Shown here: in pieces, positions 1 to 15,100 of the stretch | How the letters are laid out: every line of letters begins with the position of its first letter | Position numbering within the stretch: position 1 is the stretch's first letter | Source: Hermatobates lingyangjiaoensis | Lineage: Eukaryota > Arthropoda > Insecta > Hemiptera > Hermatobatidae | Assembly (NCBI GenBank): GCA_026182355.1 | Contig: JAPFBL010000523.1 | Location: 62,001 to 126,000 of the forward strand | DNA length: 64,000 nucleotides | Reading direction: 5' to 3' | The notes under the pieces: generated by a model | Told to the model about the DNA's origin: nothing | The model's database searches: none | The model's input: the letters and a program-made list of their open reading frames with translations, nothing else | Made by a program: the position numbers and the translations under genes

Positions 1-153
1 CTCCAGCTTGGGAAGTTCACACCTAAGGTCAGCATTGTCTCTCACCAACTGTTTGTGAACCTTTGTTAGTTGATCTAAATTATTTTCAAGGAATGAAATT
101 TTCTGTTTTTGTGCCAATGAACCACCGTCGTCATCGTCTTCTGTTGTTACGCT
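1..153 (-). CDS. Khc: KHC coding exon 17, partial (residues 831-881)
   Basis: Acceptor GTTTACAG at 155-154; the exon runs off the left edge, 51 codons visible. It begins with an acidic stretch [10 protein letters not shown] and continues with [20 protein letters not shown], the C-terminal cargo-binding coiled coil. Confidence 0.95.
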
Positions 154-3100
154 CTGTAAACAAAAAAATAAACAAACTTGTAAATTATATTTCATTTGAA
201 ACAAATGGAGAAAAGATAATTAAATTTCACATTAATACTAGATTGAAGTTAACGTTTCTGTTTCCTTTAATCTATTAGAACATTGAGTAGAATAGAAGCA
301 TATGAGGTGTGTTATTAAATATAAGAATAACCGTTAGATTTTGAAAATGCAACATTTCAATGAAACTCATAAGTTTCGATAGAGATGGATTAAGAGGCGA
401 AATATTTTTCATGTTCACTCTATCACTGCATTATGGAGAGAATCCCTACCCATGAGACATTTTTTAAATAAAACAAATTTAGAACAGTGTTTTATAAACA
501 CATTTCAAATTTTGCTTCCATTTGATGGTTAGCTTGAACATATTTTTTTCCCTATTTTATTTATTACTTTAGCATAAAAATAGAAAACATATTTTAATAA
601 TCATGCTGTTTGTTTCTTGATCACTCTATATTCACAGGTTTTGAGATTTTTCGAAGGTTTTGGCATAGATATTAATGAATACTTCTTCACCAACGTTTCG
701 ACATATATTTATGTCCTCCTCAGGGCTAAAACATTAATACATTGAGCAGAATTATTACGACTACATTAGGCCTAATGTTTGCTAATATGTTTACCTTTTT
801 AATGTGTTACCTTACTAATATGTTTACCTTTTTGTTAAATATTAGCAAACAATAGAGACCTAATATAGTAATAATTGTGTTCAATGTATTAATGTTTTAG
901 TCCTGAGGAGGACATAAATATATGTCGAAACGATGGCGAAGAAGTGCTCTTTAATATCCAGACCAAAACCCTCAAAAAATCTCAAAACCTATTTTAATAA
1001 TGTTCTATTATTTGTAAATGTATTCACACTATACAGGACTCCGTACTCATAAAATCACATAGATTAATATTAGTCAAATCAAATGTTTGAAACTTACCGG
1101 CTAAAACGTTTTCAAATATATGGGACTACTATAAAGGAAACTTAACTTGAAGAATCATATTTATAACAAAAGCATTTAACAAAAACTAAGACAAAAATGG
1201 AATAATTGCTATTAATTATCATTGACTTTGCTGTAGAGTCATATGATATATGCTGCGCTGGGATGATGTTGATGATGATATCATATGATTGGATGAAAAT
1301 ATCATTTCTTTGATCAATATTGATGAAGGAATGATGTAACTACTTGTAGGCAAGTTATGCTATTACTTGTAAATTTTGAGATTTTATACGACAACTACTG
1401 TGGGTCATATTATAATAAAATCACAGCACTGAGGACGAATTTGGGATAGTAATGTGAATGACAAACAACGGGAAAAAGAAAAGATGCGCACAGATTTCCT
1501 ATACGATAATGAATCGAGTATTTTATTAGTATTCTGATTAAACTGAAAGGAAATAGTTTTAGTAATCCTTCCTGTTTCACACAAAATGTCGACGACTTCC
1601 CACAAGGACTTTTCACTTTCTCCTTTTACCTTTTTGATTCGAGCCTGAAGGTCCTGCACAAACAGTTTCCTAAGGTTGTGTAGAGTTTGCAATTCTTTGG
1701 CAACAGTATCTTCCAAGCCCTTCAAATCCTTTCTTGCCTGCTCCCTCCTCTCTTGGTTCAACCTTGCAAATAATTACGATCTATTAGCCTCAGATTGTCA
1801 CACAAAGCAGGGGGTGCTCATACATTATCTGCATGCGAACTACTTATGAAATGAACAAGTCATAATGATCCAGACAATGATTTATTTATAAATATATAGA
1901 GCATTGTTACAATTTTTGATGAAATATGTAATATTTCATCGAAAAAAACCTTTTCTCGATATATTATAATAGTAAATATTCATAAAGAATTAATTTCATT
2001 CGCGCTCCGTCACTTCAAAGTGGAGAGATCTCTCTCACTTCGTCCTCTCTTCTAGTCTACTCCTGATGACGAACAACAGTTCGAAATATTGAGAATTCTG
2101 TGTAAGTGTGCTTTTTATTCTTTTTTCTGTGTCGTGCTTTGTGCAATTTAAAGTTTATTTATAAATATATTGAGCATTGTTACAATTTACGATGAAATAT
2201 GTAATTTTTCATCGAAAAAAACCTTTTCTCGATGAAAAATAACTTTTATCGAAAAATAACCTTTCACATGAAAGTTATACTTTTTCCTTCTTATTCTATC
2301 CAGTCACCCCTCATTTTTATACCCTTTCTTAATTTGAAAAGAAAAAATTAAAGTAAAGAGTAAAAGACAACTTAATGAATAGCATATTAGCTTTATTACG
2401 CTTAGAACTACTTATGCCGTTGCACAGGGACACAGGGACCTAAGTATCAAAAAATCATAATTCATTCGACTAGCCTTCATGTGTATCAATCGGGATGAAT
2501 TAATTATTAATTAACTGGTTATACTAATAATTTATTATACTAATTATACTAATTATTTATCTAATTATACTGATGACATTAATTTGTTTAATGCCACGCG
2601 ATCTGTCAATAATACCCTGATCATAGACTTGTAGAATATCCTTGATATAAACAATTAAAGTTGCTTAATAAAACTGAACTAACATTTCATAAATCGTTTA
2701 TAACCACATATCTACCTCCTTTCCTAAAAGGCAAATTCAACCTGAGAAATGACCAATAGATATGCTTAAAACGTAATTTTCTTAATAACACTAAACTAAC
2801 ATTTAATAAATTGTTCATAAAAAAAATGTCTTGACCACGACAATTACAGTAAATAAAGATTTTTAGAAAGTCATCTACTATATCACAATATAGAAAGAGG
2901 CAAAAATTCACTTGTCTTCAAACAACAGAAAAAAGAAAAATTGTCCCTCTCCTTATAACAAAGTACAACAACAAAAAAGTAAAAACATCTCCAAAAGAAA
3001 AAATTCCATCTCTTTCTTCAATTCCAGAATATTGTTCCCTTCTTCTGTTGTTCATTTTTAATTCAACTCTTTTGGTTTTGCATTAATCCTTAATTTGTGT

Positions 3101-6100
3101 AACAATATTCAAAGATCAAAATAATGCTTCTCTAGTTTTATATCTTTACTCATAAAAAATGAGTTTTTTTCTTCGTTTTTTATAAATTTGATGTCCATGA
3201 AGCCTAAACTATATTACAAAACTGTTTTTTTTCTTATAATGTTTGAAAAAGAGCTCTAAACCACAAAGACAAACTTTTGGTGTTGTTAATCCACTGAAGA
3301 CAAATCCAAACATTTTCCCAATAAGTATGAAGAGCAGTCCAAAATGTTAATAACAACTTGATTATATTTATCAAATCTGAAGAAGATTCTTCACAATTCA
3401 AAACTTCTCAAACACATGTTTAAAACATTCAGTATTGTTCTTCAATAGATATAAATAATACACACTAATTGATTTCAATTATTATTGCTAAAGAAATATT
3501 GTACCTTTCCAAATTAATGAGCAATACTAATTACCTAACCATTCATTGTTTCTTAAATTAATTATTTTTTAATATATTAATTTACTACTGACAATTCATT
3601 TAAGCTAATAAGATGAAAATAATTACAGCTAAATATTGATGCTTCCAAAGAAATATAAAAAACTTTGAAATAGTATATTTGATTGTATACCTTAAATAAT
3701 TTAACATTACATAAATATTATGTAAAATCATTCAATACTTACATTAGTTCTTGCAGTTTGTTGCTCTTTTCCATTTCATCCTGTTTCAACTTCTCATAGT
3801 CTTGTTGAAGTTGTTGGTAAGCCAGGTTATATTTCTGGCATTCACTAAAACATTTTTATGATATTCTTTAAACATAGTTTTAAAATTATTAGAAAAAAAG
3901 TATACAATAATAAACATTATACAATAATAAATGATATTTATTTCAAGTAATAATGGGATAAAGGATATAAGATCAGACATACGACTATATCAATTATGTC
4001 TGATACTCAAGCAAGAATAATCCTGAACTGCAAAAATAAACAATCTCTGTGTATGAGGAACAGGATCTCACTCTACTGGGTGCCAGGACATGCAGGAGTA
4101 GAGGGAAATGAACGAGCAGACGAACTTGCAAAGGAAGGTGCTCGAAAACCGCATATTAGTCCAGGACCATATTGTGGTATAGGACAGCACACTATACAAG
4201 AACTCTTTAGGAAAGAGGATATGGAAAACAGGAAGCAATACTGGGATTCTCTTTCAGGACACAGACAACCAAAGATACTTCTCAATAAGTTTGAAAATAG
4301 GCAAATTTTGTATTGTATGGAAAGAAGCAGGAATTTAACCGGATTTCTAACGGTCACTGCAAACTTAATGACCATCTGCGAAGAATGAACATTATCAATG
4401 ATAGACTGATTCTTGCAGATTCTTTGAGGAAGAGACACCGTTACACCTGCTGGCTGACTGTAAGCCACTTTGCTACACAGAGGCAGGTGTTTCGGGACAC
4501 TCAACGAAACTATAGAACTGTTACCATTGGACCCAGCAAAAGTGCTGAGCTTCTTGGAGGCGTTGAAACTAACTGAAGTAAGGGGGGGGGGGGGGGGGGT
4601 AAATAGTTCTTATAACGCAGTGCCATTATCACCCTCAATGGAAAAGAAAAGTAATAATCACATAATCAGCTTGAACAACCAAATATTTATTTAAAATAAT
4701 AATTAAGGTTAGGTTAGGTTACAGTGGCCGTCCCTAGAGAGAACACACATAGGCCCCTTGTGATACCACAAAATAATAATTAAGAAACAATAAAATTTAA
4801 AATATAATATTAATTATGCAGTTAAGTGGTTCTACGTCAGTATCAGCATATTAATGCTAAAAGATATTGAAGCTTTTGAACGGTTTTGCCTGGTATATAG
4901 AGAGATTCAAACATATGAATGTACCAGATGATATATACACCACCCTGGTGTATAGAGATAGTTCATGTATGAAAATGTTCATGGGCAAAAATTAAAATGT
5001 TTATATAACAAATATAAATACGGCATTTTTAATATTTCAACCTGTAAGTGAAGTAAGGAAGAAAGAAATATAAAAGCAATGACTCTTAGGAGGAACAATA
5101 AAATCTTGTCCAGCGACTCAAGGAGATAATACAGTAATCTCTCACTTTTCGCGGATAATGGGGTCCGAAGGCAACCGCGAAAAGCGAAAATCCGCGAATA
5201 ATGGACGCGCCTATATAAAAGCCTCTAAAGCTCAAACAACGACCTTTCCAACAGAGAGAGAGAATCCTGACCTTACTGAATACTGTACTGTATTGTAAAT
5301 TGAAATGAAAAACAAAAAGAAAAAAGTAAGAAATAATCAATAAAAAAAATTACGTCTTTACCGACTATAAGAGAGAAAGAGAGAGAGAATTATACCCTTA
5401 ATGTATTGTACAATAAATAATAACGCAAGTAAATAAAATAAAAAAAATTCGCAATTATCCTTTATTTTAATTTATAGATGAAAAGGCCTATTTTTTTAGT
5501 TCTATTTTTTGATATTTTTAATATTCTCTTGTTACAATTGATTATGTTTTAATATTTTTCATTAATTTTTAGTCTTGATTGAATATTTTTAATAGCTTTT
5601 ATTAACCTTTAATCTAATGCTGTAGAATATATTTTGACCCAGCAAATCACTGGTTTTTTGATATCTTTCTCGATCGTACAAGAAGAATCCTGTATATTTT
5701 CTTCTCTAATACTAACTACTGAACTTTTTCATTATGTATTTTTATTTTTACTGCAACTACAGTTGAATATTTTTTTATATTTTTTAATTTTCAATTGAAC
5801 ATTTCAGAACCCCGCGAAACACTGAACCGCGAGCTCGCGAGGGATTACTGTACTATCTCTAATTTCCTACAAATGCTTTGACAAAGACAAATCAAACTAC
5901 CCTAATGTTTAGGTCAAAAAAACACTGAACTGTCAAAGATTCTCATTTGGTTTATTTCTAGGCTCGTTATACCACTAAGAATTCTTCAAACCCTCTATAA
6001 CACAGTACATTCACTACAATGTTAAAATCACTTACTCCTTGACTTGAGTAATGAGCTGCTGTTTCTCAGATATTTCATCTCTTAGTTGGCCAACTTGTTT

Positions 6101-9100
6101 TTGATGGGCATCTCTCAATTGGTCCATTTGTTTTTCCAAAGCTTCTCGCATTGTATTTGCTTTTTCTGTTTCAAGAACTGAAGCCGCTCCAACCTGGCAG
6201 AAAAAAAAACCAGGATATTCATATTTTGGTTTGCATCATCATTTAACCTAATCATCTAATTAATTTAAAAGACAGAATACAAATTTTAGGTCTAAACGTT
6301 GTAACAAAAAGTTTTTCCTCCATAGTTTGTACAGTGTAGAAAAAATAAAACATAATGATATTTACTATGAAAATAAAATATAAAAATATAAAACTACACA
6401 TTCTTCTGTCCTGAAATACACAATAGATTTAACCCTAAGAAGTTTATTCACACATTGTGTAAGGAGAAGAGAGATGTAAGTTTATTTAATGAGAATAATA
6501 TAAATGAAACACATTTATCGACTGTTTGTAAATTTATTTTAATTTTAGTTTATAAATAAACATAATACAAAATATTTGCTGTTGTTTTAAAAATCTGATG
6601 ATATTTTTGTTTTATTGCTTTCCTGGCCTCAAAGATAATGCTAAATTTTAAAGACTCTAGAATTGGTAGTTTAAGAGAAAAAAATGTTGTCTAAAAACAG
6701 GTTTTTGACAAAGAAAGTGAAAGTGACTTTCCTATCATGCATAATTACTCCCAAACAATAGGGTTTATCGACACTATGAGGCCCATTTTTTTTGTATAAT
6801 ATCATTTTCATCCATCAATGATTCTGGATACATATCCCACCCACATACACACAGACATCATCGAGAAAACTTCATAAAACGACTTCTGGGGCCTTAAAAA
6901 ACATGTAATTCCGTCAAAATCTCGAGGTCGAATTTTTTCACTATCACAATACTTTTCTTATAGTAAAGTAAAAAAAAAAAGACTATTACTCCTGTTTAAC
7001 TCCACATCCCAGGCTACGTACAGTTATTATGGGAGAGTAACAATGATGGTAGCATTAAACCACGTTGACGCTTAATGAACACAGGAACTGACTGAACTGC
7101 TTCAAGATTACAATACTGGTTCATTTAAGATTATATCAAAGTTTGTATTAGTTTGAAAAAAATATTTTAAACAAATTCTAAAAAATTTTTTTATGTTCTT
7201 ATTATTATAGAAGATGTATATCTCCATTTTATAAATGGAAAATCCAAAAATTAGAAAATTATTCCCAATTCGATTGTTCATCATAAAAAAAATTTTCAGA
7301 ACAAGAAAACATTTAAAAAAAAAAATAGTATGGATCAACCCAAGAACTACACAATCCTTTATTGCGTAGTATTTACTCATGATTAGAATAAAGGGAAGAA
7401 AAACCAAGTCTCCATAACAACAATGCGTTTCGAACACTTAGTGTTCATCTTCAAGGAAGGAAGGAATGTCCTTGACCACTCCACATCTCCTTACTAAGGC
7501 AGTGTAAGTAACTCTTCTTAATTATTATTTTGGTTGAGTTTTCTGTATTCAGTTTCACATTTTTTGTTCATATTTTATATGAACTCAAAATTTTTTGAGT
7601 GCAGACTGTGTTTTTCTTTCCCTCATTCCAATCAGCAGTATGGACACCTTATATAATCTCTACAATTGTTACTAATAACTTTAGTAATTACTTCTACGAT
7701 TTTTTTCTTTAATAGATCCAAGACAGAGAAAAAAAAACAATAATTTTTTTCACAGAAGGGTTCTTGAGGATTTTGGTCATAAACATACAACTCCTGATTA
7801 TATGCCGACGTTTCGCCAAAAGTTGTTTGGCATTTTCAAGGCTAAAAAACAATTTATTAACGACATAAGTAAAGCAAGACAAATACATCCACGGAATACC
7901 AAACAACAGGAAACAAACCAAACAAACAAAAAATTCAGTAACAAGAGAACCACAAAAGGATCATAAAATACCCAGTGTTATTATTCATTATTTAAAAACA
8001 GACATTTGTTGTTTAAACCTAATTACTTATTATTAATTATTCAGAGAACAAAACCCAATTTTCAAATAGATAAGCACACTATTACAATTAGTTTTATAAT
8101 AGTGTGCTTATCTGTTTGAAAATTGGGTTTTGTTGTCTAAATAATTAATAATAAGTAATTAGGTTTAAACAATTGGTTGGTATTCCGTGGATGTATTTGT
8201 CTTGCTCTACTTACGTCGTTAACAAATTGTTTTTTAGCCTTGAAAATGTCAAAACAACTTTTGACGAAACTGTCAGGCATATAATCAGGAGTTGCATGTT
8301 TATGACCAAAATCCTCAAGAACCCCTTCTGTGAATTTGAAATATCAGTGGTCGAGAAGCTCATATCAATATTAAGTATTTTTTTTTGTCATTATTTGAGC
8401 CATAAAATGGAATGTAGTGCAAAATGTTTAAATTTGCTAAAGCATCACTGATATGATTAATGATTTATAAGATGATTGACACGTTTGTATTTTAACATGA
8501 GGTCAATGATAAGTTGTTAAAGATTCTATAATTAAAATCTCACCTGTTCTGCAGCCTTCATTTTGGCACATTCCTCCCTCAGAGAATCCAACTCCTCTTC
8601 CAGGGTTCTCTTCTTGTTCTCCAATTCCCTCATACTCTCCTGCATCGATTTCATTCTTGCCTCATGCTGAGAAACTAGCAATCTAGACTCAGCCAAATCC
8701 TTTTCATATTCGATGATCTACAAAATAAATATGGAACCATGAAGAAACAGCTTTTACGAATGCAACTACACATTCTTCTATCTTGAAATATACAGATTTA
8801 ACCTTAATAAGTTTAGTCACATCCAGTGTAAAGCGATGACAGATGTAAGCTTATTTATTGAGAAAAATAGAATGAAACATATGACAAGTATTTACGATCA
8901 AAATAAATCCTTTGATTAATTACACGTGCAATCTGTTATAGTGTGGTATTTAAACCACATCTATATTGAAATTCCCCAATAAAATTCTTCTCGCTCTTCA
9001 AAAAGTAGTGAAGATGCACCCCGAGTGAGAGAAGAGTAAACCTCTTCATACTCGTACTCTGCACAGTGCAGTCTGTGATAACGCGAAAGCCCAACCTTCA

Positions 9101-12100
9101 ATGTAGCTAGGCTCTACTGGTCATGACAACCCCTAGCTTTCGGGTTATGTGGTCAGACGACCACATTCTCGCTCTTCAGCAGTAGTGAAGATGCACCTAG
9201 AGTAAGAGAAGAGTAAACCTCTTCATAGTCTGCACAGTGCAGTCTGTGATAACGCTGAAAGCCCAACCTTCAATGTAGCTAGGCTCTACTGGTCATGACA
9301 ACCCCTAGCTTTCGGGTTATGTGGTCAGACGACCACATTCTCGCTCTTCAGCAGTAGTGAAGATGCACCTAGAGTAAGAGAAGAGTAAACCTCTTCATAG
9401 TCTGCACAGTGCAGTCTGTGATAACGCTGAAAAGCCCAACCTTCAATGTAGCTAGGCTCTACTGGTCATGACAACCCCTAGCTTTCGGGTTATGTGGTCA
9501 GACGACCACATTATCGCTCTTCAGCAGTAGTGAAGATGCACCTAGAGTAAGAGAAGAGTAAACCTCTTCATAGTCTGCACAGTGCAGTCTGTGATAACGC
9601 TGAAAGCCCAACCTTCAATGTAGCTAGGCTCTACTGGTCATGACAACCCCTAGCTTTCGGGTTATGTGGTCAGACGACCACATTATCGCTCTTCAGCAGT
9701 AGTGAAGATGCACCTAGAGTAAGAGAAGAGTAAACCTCTTCATAGTCTGCACAGTGCAGTCTGTGATAACGCCTGAAAGCCCAACCTTCAATGTAGCTAG
9801 GCTCTACTGGTCATGACAACCCCTAGCTTTCGGGTTATGTGGTCAGACGGCCACATTCTCGCTCTTCAGCAGTAGTGAAGATGCACCTAGAGTAAGAGAA
9901 GAGTAAACCTCTTCATAGTCTGCACAGTGCAGTCTGTGATAACGCTGAAAGCCCAATCTTCAATGTAGCTAGGCTTCTATGGTCATGACAACCCCTAGCT
10001 TTCGGGTTATGTGGTCAGACGACCACATTATCGCTCTTCAGCAGTAGTGAAGATGCACCTAGAGTAAGAGAAGAGTAAACCTCTTCATAGTCTGCACAGT
10101 GCAGTCTGTGATAACGCTGAAAGCCCAATCTTCAATGTAGCTAGGTTCTATGGTCATGACAACCACTAGCTTTCGGGTTATGTGGTCAGACGACCACATT
10201 CTCGCTCTTCAGCAGTAGTGAAGATGCACCTAGAGTAAGAGAAGAGTAAACCTCTTCATAGTCTGCACAGTGCAGTCTGTGATAACGCTGAAAGCCCAAT
10301 CTTCAATGTAGCTAGGTTCTATTGGTCATGACAACCACTAGCTTTCGGGTTATGTGGTCAGACGACCACATTCTCGCTCTTCAGCAGTAGTGAAGATGCA
10401 CCTAGAGTAAGAGAAGAGTAAACCTCTTCATAGTCTGCACAGTGCAGTCTGTGATAACGCTGAAAGCCCAACCTTCAATGCAGTTAGGCTCTACTGGTCA
10501 TGACAACCACTAGCTTTCGGGTTATGTGGTCAGACGACCACATTATCGCTCTTCAGCAGTAGTGAAGATGCACCTAGAGTAAGAGAAGAGTAAACCTCTT
10601 CATAGTCTGCACAGTGCAGTCTGTGATAACGCCGAAAACCCAACCTTCAATGCAGTTAGGCTCTACTGGTCATGACAACCCCTAGCTTTCGGGTTATGTG
10701 GTCAGACGACCACATTATCGCTCTTCAGCAGTAGTGAAGATGCACCTAGAGTAAGAGAAGAGTAAACCTCTTCATAGTCTGCACAGTGCAGTCTGTGATA
10801 ACGCCGAAAACCCAACCTTCAATGTAGCTAGGCTCTACTGGTCATGACAACCCCTAGCTTTCGGGTTATGTGGTCAGACGACCACATTATCGCTCTTCAG
10901 CAGTAGTGAAGATGCACCTAGAGTAAGAGAAGAGTAAACCTCTTCATAGTCTGCACAGTGCAGTCTGTGATAACGCCGAAAACCCAACCTTCAATGTAGC
11001 TAGGCTCTACTGGTCATGACAACCCCTAGCTTTCGGGTTATGTGGTCAGACGACCACATTATCGCTCTTCAGCAGTAGTGAAGATGCACCTAGAGTAAGA
11101 GAAGAGTAAACCTCTTCATAGTCTGCACAGTGCAGTCTGTGATAACGCCGAAAACCCAACCTTCAATGTAGCTAGGCTCTACTGGTCATGACAACCCCTA
11201 GCTTTCGGGTTATGTGGTCAGACGACCACATTATCGCTCTTCAGCAGTAGTGAAGATGCACCTAGAGTAAGAGAAGAGTAAACCTCTTCATAGTCTGCAC
11301 AGTGCAGTCTATGATAACGCCGAAAACCCAACCTTCAATGTAGCTAGGCTCTACTGGTCATGACAACCCCTAGCTTTCGGGTTATGTGGTCAGACGACCA
11401 CATTCTCGCTCTTCAGCAGTAGTGAAGATGCACCTAGAGTAAGAGAAGAGTAAACCTCTTCATAGTCTGCACAGTGCAGTCTATGATAACGCCGAAAACC
11501 CAACCTTCAATGTAGCTAGGCTCTACTGGTCATGACAACCCCTAGCTTTCGGGTTATGTGGTCAGACGGCCACATTCTCGCTCTTCAGCAGTAGTGAAGA
11601 TGCATCCCGAGTGAGATCGTAGTAAACCTCTTCATGTTCTCCACAGGTGCAGTCACTGATAACGCCGAAAACCTAATCTTCAATGCAGCTTCAATGCTTC
11701 AATGGTCATGGTGTCGCCAAATAGTTCAACACCAAATGCGAGTCTGGCTCCCAAGTAATATTAACCTCTTCAATAAAAATTATTTTTTTTTTTTAGTTTT
11801 GGCTACTTATTCCTCAAAAATTCAATTCAAGGTATTACTTTGATACTATGCAAATTATGTTCAGACTAAAACTTACTTTTTTGTTTGAATCAACCTGGAA
11901 AGTTTCTAATCCAGTACACCTCTGAACCAAGTTCTTGACTTCTGACTTCATTTTTGATATGTAAAGCCTCGCTACAGTGAACTCTTCTTCTAATTTACCA
12001 TTGTTTTCGGGGGATGTCTAGAAATAAAAAAAAAAGAAAGCATTTAATTGTGATGACAATAATAATAATAATTTAGACGATAAAAATAAATTTGAAGATA

Positions 12101-15100
12101 TTAGAAAATTAAAATATACTACTTTTGTGACCAAAATGAAAGAAAAATTACACTAGATAGGGATTTTATAAACTTGATCTAAAAAAAAAGACACACACTT
12201 CACGCAGGCCAAATGTTCGCTGTATTTCTCTATAGCACTATTAGGTATGCGCAAAATATTTCATTAACTTTGTAGGAACTTCTGTGTTGACTTTCTTACT
12301 AATAGCTTGAACCTTCCTTACTGTTTCGCACTGAGTGCTGGATTATAACCATCCCCTCCCTCATTTTTTGTAAGAGGCATTTAGAAATAGCACAACTCCC
12401 ACGTTATTCTACAGTCAAACAGTATTGAATTACATTATTACTAACTATATCTACCTATCACTAATGACAATCAACGTTAAAAACTTTCGACCCTCATAGG
12501 TCATCTTCAAGTCACACACAAATCCCTCTTACTTCCTACTTCAGCCACAAACTTAAAACTATTTTCAATATTCTTATATTGACTGAGTTTCTTTACTAAT
12601 AACTACTATTCTCTTAACCTGCATTTTGACTAACCTTTCATTCAGAAAATAAAATTGAAATATTCTAATCTTATCAATAACTAAAAGATTTAATCAGTTG
12701 CAAAGTTTAAGGCATGACTGATATGATTACCACAAGTTAAAAAAAAAACAATGAACTACCCATACATTCACCTGACCTATATGTAAGTACATGGTTGGCC
12801 GTAAATCACCATTTTGTTGTTATCATGTTGGAGAATAAAGTTAACAAAGTGCTTCAGAACATGAGTGGCAACACTGTACTCTCCTAGTCAGTTCTACGGC
12901 CCCACCCAAGCTGGGCACAAATCTGTTCGTGAAGCGTAATGAGGAAACACAACTTACTGAATTTTGTATTCATTAAAATTTCGAATGAAGTCGCTAATCA
13001 TTAATTTAAATTTCAATTATGCAACTCTTTTGGTACAGCATGAAATAGAGGAGGGGCAGCAATGATTTACTGATTACCTTTATTAATATAAAACTATAAA
13101 AAAATTTCACATAAACACGTGAAATAACAATCAATGATCAAACCACAATATGAAATGGGAAAGCAAGACTAAGATCTTTCAACCGTAACAAGCGGTCTTC
13201 GTCAGAGTCAAAAACCCAACTGAGTTGATAGTTAAAGTCAGTTGGGTTTTTGACTTTGACGAAGATCACTTCTTACGTTTAAAAGATCTTAGTCTTGTTT
13301 TCCCATTTCATATTATGATTTGATCATTGATTTAAAACGACATAACGCAGGTGACAAAACGATTTTTATAATTTGATAATTTCAAATACAGATCAACGAT
13401 TCTTTTTCCTCTGATACTGCCATTTTCAATGTATGCTAAATAACCTCATCTAAATTTTATTACCTTTATTTCGTTGTCAGATCCGCCCAAAGCAGCACCG
13501 ATTTCAGACAAATCCTTTAACAAGTTGGACAGCATTTCGGTTATTCTCTTTCTTTGATGGGAGGACATGTCTTTCAGTTGCTGAAGTTCGGATGAGGTCG
13601 TATTTAGCATACTCTATAAAAAAAACACACAAAATAGTCAACAACTATTCAGAATAAAAGAATTACAGTAACATATAAAGAATACGATTTGGACTATGAA
13701 ATCATTTCAAGCTGGTATGATCCAACAGGAAGCATGCTTGCCTTTACTACTGAACATTACAGATTCAAATCTTCTTAATGAACCTAGATTTTTTCCGAAC
13801 TTTGGGGTTCTGGCAAACCTTCAAATATTCGTCCTATACAAGCCATTCAATCAAAAATACTTAGAAAACTCTCACATCACCTATTTTACGTTCCAAACAC
13901 AATCATTCACCATTGATCTTAAAGTCCCCTTCGTTCGCGACTTCGCAAAAGACCGTTCGTTACAAACGATTCTACTGTAAACTTTCAACTCATCCAAACC
14001 CACTTGTTCAAAATCTTTCTCTGCTAGTAATCCCCACAAACCTCGAAAGACGGCTAAAACGGCAATGGCCACGTGACCCCTTCTATCGCAGGGGTTCTCA
14101 ATGGGGGGTGAAATTCACCACCCAGGGGTGAATTTTGGGTTTTCAGGGGGTGAATTGTGACAGTGATTTTACAGACTGAGATAAGCTATTATAGGTTTTG
14201 ACCTCTTAATTATAGATTAAAAAATATTATTTTGATTGAATTGATATTTTATCTATCCATCAATAAATTTAATTTGCATTGAATTTATAAAATTCTGTTA
14301 TAAACATAATCAATGTAAAGTAGTAAAAGTGTATATACCACCTTGAAAGAAGAGGAGGTGGGGGAGGTGGGAATAGCAAAAGGAGTGAATGGGCCAAGGG
14401 AGCATGAGAACCCCTGTTCTATCGTAATAAAGATTAAATATAGGGTAAAAAGCTAATGAAATGGTCTCCACATATAAAAATTTAATGGTATAAATAACGC
14501 GTTTCGAACACGTAGTTATTTATACTATTAAATTTTTGTATGTGGAGACCATTTCATTAGCTTTTTACCTAACAATGAGTAAATACCACATAATAACTGA
14601 TTGTACTACGTTAGATTAAATATAGTTAACAGAGTGCCACCAATGGGTGTCTACCCGATTTCCTCTACAAAATGAAAAAAGCTAAAGGAGAAACCCTGAA
14701 ACAAAATTACTTCTACATACATCAAATTGTAGTCAAAGTATCCTATCATACAAAAATAAAAAATCATTAGTTGTGCAAACCGTAATTGTGTGGTATTTAC
14801 TCATTTTGAGGTAAAATGGATAAACCAAGAAAAGTCTCCACACAAATGAAGTTTTATTCAACGCGTTTCGAACACTTTGTGTTCGACATCAGGAAGATGA
14901 TGTCTTCCTGATGATGAACACAAAGTGTTCGAAACGCGTTGAATAAAATTTCATTTGTGTGAAGACTTTTGTTGGTTTATCCATTTTACCTCAGAATGAA
15001 AAATAAAAAAGAAAAAAAATTGCGCTGGACTTGTTTAGTACAAAAGACAAACAGTCTTGTGCACATCATCCCTTGGACAAAATACAAAGCTAAGCCGAGA

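Noticed and set aside
4073..4504. 143-codon minus-strand frame
   Set aside because: Antisense shadow of the LINE RNase H region on the plus strand.
8975..11745. CRISPR-like regular array
   Set aside because: Units are contiguous 172-bp tandem copies without unique spacers, in a eukaryotic intron; it is a minisatellite.
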